From positions 47,627,050 through 47,691,049 of the forward strand of contig OY292277.1 in NCBI GenBank assembly GCA_958496175.1: 64,000 bases of DNA, written 5' to 3'. Made by a program: the position numbers and the translations under genes. The stretch comes from Sisyra terminalis (Eukaryota > Arthropoda > Insecta > Neuroptera > Sisyridae). How positions within the stretch are numbered: position 1 is the stretch's first letter; each line of letters starts with the position of its first letter. This document shows, one piece after another, positions 55,450 to 64,000 of this stretch. Under the pieces are notes generated by a model, which was not told where the DNA came from, searched no databases, and saw only the letters and a program-made list of their open reading frames with translations.

Positions 55450-56640
55450 TAGTTATTTGATAAATAATGTAAAGGGATCGATGGTGTACTAGGTAATATG
55501 TTAGTTAAATTTTTAAAATATGGCCATACAGATGGCTGAAGTTGCACTTTTGTACATTTTGGCAGCCATATGAAAATCGTTAATAATTTTTAGCGCTCAA
55601 ATTTATAACTATTTCTTGCTTTAATGCTCATTCTTCATTGACCGAACCAGCTGCATTGTAAAGTTAAGTAATACCTTATTTTTAAGGAATTATTGAGGAT
55701 GATTTAAGGATTGTAGGTATTAAGGATTAATGATTTTAGGGTGATAATGATTAGGATGTTGAATTAGCGATTTTTATCTAAATTTTTAAGGCTTCTATCT
55801 CCTATTGGCATATCCAGTAGCATTTTTATTGACTTACTCCAATTCCTATCTCTTTAAGCAAATTATATAAAGTTGCATCCTGAAGAAAAATAATGAAAGA
55901 TTTTTTCAATATTACAATAAAGGCTAAAAATATTTCAATGCAAAATCGTATTAAAATGGAGCTTTATTTACTGTCCATTCTTTAGTTAATTAGCACTTTA
56001 CCTTTACAATCGTGCATTATTTGGAAACTTAAATTAAATTAAAAAAAATAAATTATCCATAGTAGTAGTATGTCGATAATTCTACTATTCCAACACCAGC
56101 GACTAAATATAACAATATACCGGGTGGGTCCTGACAACTTTTGATAGTTTATAACTTATCAGTTTCTATAGCAAATAACTTCCAATTAATGAAATCAATT
56201 TTTCAATCTGAAAATTAGTAAAACTCCAATATTGTGATGTGTATACAATATATAGAATATATTGCGCTTCAATTTATGTAGTATGATTTAATATAATAAT
56301 ATATAAAAATCATACCATAAACATAAATTTGAACAGAAATTCAAACAAAAATAATTGTGACGTATTGCTCAGATACGTATTTCGATTGCCAAGCAATATA
56401 TTATATATATTGTATACACAGTATAACTGTTCAAAGTCAGTGAAAAAATCTTATTTTGATCCAATATTGTGAGTTAAACTTTATATGGATCGTTTTTAGT
56501 TTATTTGATCTAATTTTACCATTTTTTTGAAAGCTTTCTGGAAAACTATCCAAAATACAAGATCTAGAAAATGCAAGAACTATAAAAGGTCCTACCATTG
56601 GATTTATATCGCTTAGCTCTGACAAAAAACTTTTTTAGCG
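55450..56640 (-). repeat. Inverted duplicate repeat, right copy
   Basis: Homologous to 53,640-54,470 in opposite orientation, longer because it carries an insertion at 56,238-56,459 plus other indels. The pair could form a stem of about 0.8 kb around a 1-kb loop. Either two independent insertions of one repeat family or a segmental inverted duplication. Confidence 0.8.
56238..56459. mobile_element. 222-bp insertion with a 13-bp flanking duplication
   Basis: TCCAATATTGTGA lies on both sides (56,225-56,237 and 56,460-56,472) and the segment is absent from the other copy of the host repeat. The inserted DNA opens with an inverted-repeat block, TGTGTATACAATATATAG to TGTATACACA (ending at 56,420), followed by a 39-bp tail. 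The long duplication points to a retroposon-like insertion; the TIR-like block is unusual for that. Confidence 0.65.
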
Positions 56641-59600
56641 GTTGCAAAGTTAGTACTAACCAGCTAATCGGAGACGAGAGATTGCACAAATTGAGCAGAA
56701 AGCTTTTCAAATATGCTTAATATTTTTTGATAGAAAAAAGCTTCTTTTAAAAAAAAAATTTTTTTTTGATTTTTGTGTTTTGCTTTCAAAAATATTACTG
56801 AAAATTTTGGATTCATCCATTTATCGTTCTAGGCCCATTTCCTAAAAGTTCCTCTGCTTCCTTAAGTTCCTAAAAGCTTCTAGTTCCAATTGGTAAGGTT
56901 TTTCTGAGAATAATTTCAGCAGATAGTCATTTGGATCTTAATGGATATTTCCCACTTCAGGAGCTGATATATTTTTGATTTATAACTGTCCAGTTATGTG
57001 GTACATAGGAGACGGTTTTCTCTTCTTCACGTCATTTCCAAAATGCACTTGACTCCATTTTTATCCCTATTATATAGAGATGCATTCTCAAATAACAGTG
57101 TCTTATTTATGGACCTGGATTCTGATATCCAACCTTCTTAATTTTATAATTTTTTTATTATGATCTTTCAGAGGTTTTTTCATCATTACGACTATTCGGC
57201 AACTTTTATAATGTCTTTAGTGTTTTGAATTTTAGCACTCCTATGGTATAGCCAATTTTGGATTCATAAAACTTTCGATTAGTATAACAGCTGCATAAAA
57301 CAAGCAAAATTAGTTGGAAGAAAATTTAAACTATAGTAATATTTATTCAATTTTAGAACAGTTCAAAATCAACCACCTGATTATCATGAATATCAAAAAA
57401 CGGTTCTCGATTTTTGCAAAAACGTGCCCATAATTAAGAAAGTGAAAAAAATATTTCGTACCATATAATTTTAATTAATCTAAGTATTATGATTTTCTAA
57501 ATTCAATTTGCCATTTTCTGAAAGTCTGATTCGTTTGGACACAATCGAGGGGGAACGTCACATTAATTTATTTTCAGTCACGACTTGAGGCTATTTGTAA
57601 ATACATGAAAACGGAAAATCTCCCTCGCATTTGTATTTGCTGATGATAATATACCTAAGGTATATTCGTATGTATATCAGTGTATTTCATTTAGGAACGG
57701 AATTCCGACGAAACGAACACTACTATCCTAATTTTCTTATAAAATGAGAATATTTCCGGACTGACAAAAATCGATTCCAACCCATCCATTGAGTAAAAGT
57801 AAACATTTCACCTATGAAACTTGTATATATCAAACTAGATTTTTTTTTCGGCACGACAATGAATAATTTTTGAATATGTAAATTATGGAAAAGAGGTCGA
57901 ATAACGGCTGCCGATTTCTACGAAACACACGTGTCTATGAGTCCTCATAAATCCAGATGCGGAATGCTAGAAATTTGCAAACGTAAATCATTTTTGTAAA
58001 AGTGCACAAATCTTGGTTTCACTAATAAATCTAATCAGCTTGATAATATCTTAAACATTGGCTATTTGTCCCTCTATAACTTCGTTAATAATATGATGAT
58101 ACCATCATTTGTAAATGGATATATTTTCGATGAGATATTCATAACTAACATTTATCATAAAGGAATAATATTGTTGCTTTATCTTCTTAGATATACAATT
58201 ATTCATACAAGTATTCTTTGGAAGTATCGAATTGAATGATGAAATCATACAAATCAAATCGATCCGGATATAAAATAGATTCAAATCAATCGATCAATAA
58301 AAACATATATATATATTCAAATCTAAAACATTCTTTATTTATGATTCATTTTTTAAACAAGATGGTCAAGAAAACCACAATTTTTTCCCAACTTTTTTCC
58401 ATGAAACCATTTGAATTTCGAAAAATAAATTATCACTAATCAAATTAATTTTTTTTGTTTTGTTTAATTCTAATTTTATTTTTTTCCAAGCTTACGTTAT
58501 CTACAGAGAAAAAAAATTGTGTAATAAAACCGCACCCTCTATCACGTCCCTTTGAAGAAAGTCTTACGTAAAGAGTTGAGGGTTGTTTTTATCGGGGATG
58601 GAGATTGGGGTGCGATTTGATGTGGTTAGGCAGTTATAGTTTGTTTGCATGCAATAGGCGCTCGTGGTGGCAGGAAAAGGAACTAGAAAGCCTCACCATT
58701 TCCGGTTGCGTTCCACTCACCATCATCATCGGACAAATATTCCTCCTTGTACCCTACATACAACCACCACCGATTCCTACCAACCCCGAACTAAGCCTAC
58801 TATAATCACCCTAAGAGAATACGTTTTTTTTTCTCTCCAATAGAATTAACATCAAAGTTATGATGGTAGATCATGATTGAGATTATTTCCAAAAAGGATT
58901 ATAATGATCATTATATCGATCGCGTTTTCAAATTTGGCATTTCAACGAATTTTTTTTCACCAGTGGTAGGTCTGCGCCGGGGCATTTAGGGAAAGAGATT
59001 TTTATTTATTTATTTATTTTTTTCGAAGAATGATTTCGTGTTTTGTATTTATGTTGTAGCGGTACCTTTACATTTGAAATAATTATATGTTGAAGAAGAT
59101 GGCTCCGGACAGATGTGGACGGGAAAAACACGGATCGGACTCGTCCGTCTTGGGTCAGACTAGCTCGCATGGCCTTCCATCAAAAAAATACAGATACATA
59201 TACATTTATACCGATTTATATATATATACATACAAAGCATATCTATAAAATTTAAAAAAATATATATAGGTATATATACACGTCCAAGACGTTTTTTCTC
59301 TCCTCCTAAAAAATTGCCTCGGGTAAGGATACATCACACAAAAGCCACATCATCGAATCATATGTATTTTTGATAATTTTCCTAGATTTCGTGACTTTTA
59401 TCAAAATCCAAACGAAAAAAAAAACAGCCTTCCAAATCAAACCGATCAATTTCAACACTTCAACAATATACTGCATATGTGTAGAAAAAATAAAAAATCT
59501 CCTTAAGAAAAATAGTTAGAAAAAGACATTAACAAATCCAAAAGTAGCCTTATGAGTTTTTTTCTCCGAACACTTGTTGGCTTAATGAAATAATTGCAGG

Positions 59601-61964
59601 AGCCACTAAACGAAATTAAACTTCAATTAAGTAGCATTCCTTTATCAACAATTAATTCAAAATTAGTACACCAAAATAAAAGTTTGGCTTCAAAGTAAAA
59701 TGATTAATTACTTATATCAGTTTAAAATTTCAAATAAATCAAAAAATTGTTTTCCAAGCAAAAAATTTAATGATATTGAGTAAAATGAGTGGCGCCATCT
59801 ATGAGTGACTTCAGAAGCTTATTATCAATGACATAAACCAATATGAATGGGATAGATCAATGAAAATCTATAAATGACCAATTATTTTTCCGATTTCTTC
59901 TATAACTTAAGAAAATTGGTAAGTTTCCCGTTCTATATTTTTAATTTCTTTTATTTATACATTTTAAACGAAGGTGCTGGCGCCATACCAGAGTGAAATA
60001 ATGAAAATAATTGGTACCCATTGGTTAAAGTTGTGCAATTTTTCAATTTTTATTGGTTTTACGTTAAGTAATTATGTTAACAATATTAAGAATATTAAGT
60101 TATAAAATGCATAATTTTTTTATGGTCCAATTTTGATCTGAAGATAAAAAAATGTATGTTGAAAATACATGGATCTCTAAAAATTTTCATAGAATACACC
60201 AAGACGTATTTTTAAATTGGCAAAATTTGAAGAAAAAATTTTCCCTGGTTTTACTAAAACTTTTATCCATTGTCTATACATACATCCTGAAGACACTGAA
60301 TGAAAATTTTCCCAAGCGCAATTCGACATTAACCAGCGAGAAAATGTCCAAATAGAAAAATAAAATAGTAATATCCCAAAAAGATTTCCGTTAATTTCCG
60401 TAAGGGTTGAAACTCTCCACCCTTAATTTAATTTCAAAATAATTACTCACAAGAGTTTAACTCCAAAAAAAAAATTAACTTTATCTCTGCTCTTCCCCAT
60501 TTCATCCACAATTATTAATCATAATTAATTTTTCTAGTTTTAAAGGGTTAATATATTTTATAGAAACGATCATTATCATTTTTTTTTATTTTTAATAAAA
60601 CGATAATTACCAAAGTAATTAAAGTATGAATATCATTATATTCTTCATCAAATAAAACTCCACTGAGCTTTGAAATAATTTCTAATTTAAATTTTAATTA
60701 TTGCATTCATTAATTTATTACATCAAACGAATAGGCTTTTTATTTTATTTTTTTAATTTATTAAATGAAAGATGGTTCTAACGTAAAAGCCCAGAAGCTT
60801 AGGAATTCCTTTCAATTTTAAAAATATTTTTATACCTTTTTGTTAAGAAATTCATTAAGATAAAACATACCTTTATAAACGTTAACAAATTTATAAAATC
60901 TTATCAGATTTACCCATTTTCCAATTCATTATAAATAACAGAAGAAATCGTACCATTGCTCAGATGTAAGGAAAAATCTTTTAAATATAATTTGTCCCTT
61001 GAAAATTCAGTTAAAGATATTTTCGTAAGTTAGTATAGACGTGTTAATATGAAACCAAAATTTGCCAATAATAACCATCTTATATATCTTGGTAGACCAT
61101 TTGGTCTACCAAACCATAAAATTGAGATAATTCTTTGGTTTTGATATTTGACAAAGAATTTTAATTCCCTAAAGTGTAAATTTCCTACGATTTCGTCATT
61201 TTTAAGAGCATTAAACTTGTTGATTTTTGTGCTTAAAACATACGATTTGCGGTCAGTATTAATTTTCTAGTACCATTTGAACAAAAACTGCTTTTTAATT
61301 GCATCAAATGCTTGCCAAAATTTAATGATGCTTTTAGGAAATCCTAGTGCTTTTAGGGACTTTAAAAATTTGAAAATCGACGTGGAGAACGAAAAACGTG
61401 GAAAACCTCCGTAAATGTTTGAAAACATCGAATTTTAAGAATTGTTGAATAAAAATGGTACCCAAATACAACAATAACTTGCGACGGTAACTTAGAACCA
61501 AGCTTTTTTTCGAAAAACGGCCGGAATATCTAAAGAGGCTATACAAAGTGATCTTACTGCAATGTAATTCCCCTGGCCACATAGAAAAACGAGTTAAGGA
61601 CATAAAAGAATCATGTAGAGGAAAAAAATCAAATCTTATATTATGAGATAATGTAGTTAGTACCTTCATTAATCAAATCCTGTTATTGCCATTCGGCTAT
61701 TTTCACGTCTTTTAAAAATATGATTTTTTTTAAAGTACTTTTTTACAGAAATCTAGTTATGATTTAGGAGCTTCATTATTTAAGAAAGATCTATACCACA
61801 TATTGAAATTATTAGAATTATGCCTTGTTTTAGTAAAATTATACAAAAAAAGATAAAGTACTTTATATTTTTGATTCAATTTAAAATAAATTTAATTCAG
61901 CATTTTGGTGAAATCAAAGAATTTAATTGAAGGAATTTGCTTTTCACAAATATTATTTGTTATC
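56641..61964. other. Gene-free DNA with GC-richer islands
   Basis: No gene recognised. Moderately GC-rich blocks at about 58.56-58.80 and 59.09-59.18 kb have CG dinucleotides but no family-like frame. (TA)n-rich and TTTA-repeat patches lie at about 59.0-59.28 kb. A possible, unproven remnant of a LINE ORF1 lies near 61.5 kb. Confidence 0.45.
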
Positions 61965-62600
61965 ATTGCTGGAGGTTCCCAAAATATCTGTAGTTCCTCA
62001 AAGAAATATTTTAGGGCCATCTCTTGTTCACATCAGACCTTCCAATAATAGAAGATATAATAATCGCTGCAATTGATAATCCATTTTTTCCATGGACAAA
62101 AATCCGAACGAAGTGGCCTTTAAACATCAGTTCTACATACATCACTTACCAAAATGGCTCTAAAACTGGAAAAAAACGTTAATCTTCCAAAGTCAACCCA
62201 AATTACTTTCACCACAACAATAAAAAAAGCCAGCACCCGGAATTGAAATAAATAACATTGCTGTTCCACAAAAGGATATTTGGTAAAATATTTGGGTATT
62301 TCATTGGGCAAAAAACTTACATGGAAACCCCAAATGGTAGCCAAAAAATTCAAAAAGATGCCAAAATTAATTCAAATTTAAGAAGAAGAGGATCTGGTCT
62401 TTCAATATAAAACACAAACTGAAGTTTTCCATAACAATAACAAAGTCAATTAGGATATATCGGCTGAAACTTTGGGGATGCGCGGAGTATCAAATGCCAA
62501 GATCAATCATAGATCACAATCGAAAAACTTACGATCCATGGCTATGGTACCTTGGTGCCATAGATGACCTAAATATGCGTTATATTAAAGCTTTTAACTC
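61965..62600 (+). pseudogene. Jockey-like LINE RT relic
   Basis: In shifting frames: VPQRNILGPSLVH (RT motif PQGS.LGP), LPIIEDIIIAAIDNPFFPW, then LPKSTQITFTTT, VKYLGISLGKKLTWKPQMVA, LKLWGCAEYQM and QSKNLRSMAMVPWC. These follow the Jockey RT end and its C-terminal extension (ITFT, VKYLG..LD..LTWK.H, LWG.A, QSK.LR.I..APW). Multiple stops and shifts. Similar to, but more decayed than, the 40- and 41-kb relics. Confidence 0.78.
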
Positions 62601-64000
62601 CTGCAACTATTAAAGCCTCCAGAAATCTAGAACTACTAATTTTACCTCATACCATTAAAAGTTTCAATTTCTTTTTCTTTTCCTGCCTTAGTGTTAATAT
62701 GAAGTTGAAATATATGTAAAATTTATAAAAAAAATTAATGAGTAATTCCCGGAAAAAAGCACTCTAAAAAGTAGATGAAAACTTTAATTTTTATAAGTTT
62801 TATCGAGTAAAGAAGCCCAGATTTGAAAAGGAACCAAAGAATTTTTAAATAAGAGTTATATAATACGGTAGGATGTATATTTTTTGCAGTAATGTATATA
62901 TTTATTTTTCTTTTCAAAAAACAAATAAATAGTTTTGTTTAGAATTAGAGACGCGTGGTAAAATACCATAGGACATACATGCAACCAATCATTTTCTTTA
63001 CAGTATACAATTCGATTAATGCAATAATGACCAGTTTGAAAAAAAATAACGAAAATATAATGAATTGGAAATATTAAGATTTCATGTGCATCTCTGTAAT
63101 TTTTCCTTCAGAAAAAATTACACGAACAAATAACAAATACAAACACGGCCGCCGCTGCTAACTGCTAACTCATGTTTAGTTCCGCCATCTCGTTTAGTGC
63201 TATGACATTGTTGTCGTTCATTTTCTTCAACTACTTGGTCATTTTTTTTTTTTTTTTTTGATGGACAGAACAGGATCTTTCAAATCCGGGGAGGTAAACT
63301 CTCTATTTCAATTGTTACGTCCATCCAACCAAAAGACATATAAATAACCGCTATAACCGAGAAAAAAAATCCAATTGTTTCCACAAAAGCCAAGGGTGAG
63401 CTATCATATACCTAATATCCAACAACAAAACTTTCTGCCCTTCTGCCTCGTCCACTATTATTATTATTATGATTTTACGAAATTCATCTGTACCTCTCCC
63501 TACGTCCTCTTCCTCCTGTCAAAAATGTTAAAAAGTTTCTCTTGTTAAATCCGACAAGATAACACACCAAAAAAACAACAACAACTTAAAAGTGATATTT
63601 AACCTTATTTGGTTCACCTTTGTTGAAGGGAAGTCGTCCATTTCACTATCAATAGGGGTAAAAAACGTTTAAGCCTTGTCCGACGGTTCAATGCCTCGCC
63701 TTTTATTCTCCAACGCATTATACTTACAATGTTCAAAAGAAAAATTAAACTGTTTTACACTAAGATTTTACACACAAAGAACAAATAAAATACACTAAAC
63801 ATGAAAACAAACTGCCAAAGTAAGCAATTTACCCAATTTAGCCCTTAAGAGTTATTACGTTTTAATTACCCGTTATAATAGAAACGAAAGTAAGAAACGG
63901 TACGACTGGGCTATAATTAGTGAGTAGAGTAATTTTTTAAACATTTTTTTTTATGTTTTTCTCCATTTAAAAGAAGGTGAAAGATTAAAGTTTATGCAAA
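62601..64000. other. Gene-free DNA to window end
   Basis: No gene recognised. A GC-richer patch (GGCCGCCGCTGCTAACTGCT) lies near 63,148, and an 18-base T run near 63,243-63,260. Confidence 0.45.

Noticed and set aside
58605..58805. 66-codon frame in a GC-richer island
   Set aside because: No family resemblance and no splice context; length is within chance expectation for local composition.
61334..61669. 111-codon minus-strand frame
   Set aside because: No recognisable domain; the plus strand here has a faint LINE ORF1-like CNSPGH word, so the minus frame is probably a shadow, and the ORF1 idea itself is too weak to annotate.
1..64000. CRISPR arrays, bacterial operons, riboswitches, prophage
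   Set aside because: No regularly spaced repeats or dense coding typical of bacteria; composition, relics and splice-like sites are eukaryotic.

Overview
The window is about 70% AT and eukaryotic. It looks like insect chromosomal DNA: a nuclear copy of mitochondrial DNA keeps the ancestral insect order trnC-trnY-cox1, and the transposon relics (Jockey-like LINEs, Tc1/mariner, pogo, hAT MITEs, a Helitron-like protein, a Penelope-like element) are the usual insect set. The order of insect cannot be fixed from the sequence. No intact host protein gene was found. The stretch reads as a large intergenic or intronic region, with one weak candidate for host exons at about 31.8-32.25 kb.

Layout. 0-16 kb: AT-rich DNA with a Jockey-like LINE relic (2.2 kb), a hAT MITE (2.6 kb), a decayed Helitron-type protein with a recognisable intron (4.3-5.0 kb), a 175-bp hammerhead-ribozyme element with a 12-bp target duplication (5.1 kb), a 976-bp foldback element (6.1 kb), two copies of a dispersed 0.8-kb repeat (7.1 and 12.3 kb), a second non-LTR reverse-transcriptase relic (8.5-9.2 kb) and three more small MITEs. 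16-27 kb: four long inverted-repeat elements (16.6, 20.5, 24.4, 25.8 kb), some carrying nested insertions. 28-32 kb: a satellite-like tandem array and the candidate exons. 32-36 kb: two mariner/DDE_3 transposase relics and a Penelope-like element (34.8-36.0 kb) in a head-to-head inverted arrangement with an intact GIY-YIG endonuclease reading frame in each arm. 36-50 kb: tandem duplications, Jockey-like relics (39.8-42.2 kb), a hAT MITE, the mitochondrial insertion (46.7-47.2 kb) and a pogo-like transposase relic (49.0-49.9 kb). 50-64 kb: a Tc1-like relic, two inverted copies of a roughly 0.8-1.2-kb repeat around a 1-kb unique segment (53.6-56.6 kb), and another Jockey-like relic at 62 kb. GC-richer islands in the gene-free stretches could be regulatory.

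The most notable system is a set of hammerhead-ribozyme motifs (core CUGANGA, stem II, GAAA, short self-complementary stem III). They occur in the Penelope-like element, in the 5.1-kb solo element and in several otherwise unrelated non-coding elements. In the inverted-repeat elements that keep both copies, the two ribozymes lie near the two ends and face outward, as in the Penelope element. This suggests several non-autonomous families sharing the Penelope terminal-repeat design. The ribozyme calls come from hand-folding; activity is inferred.
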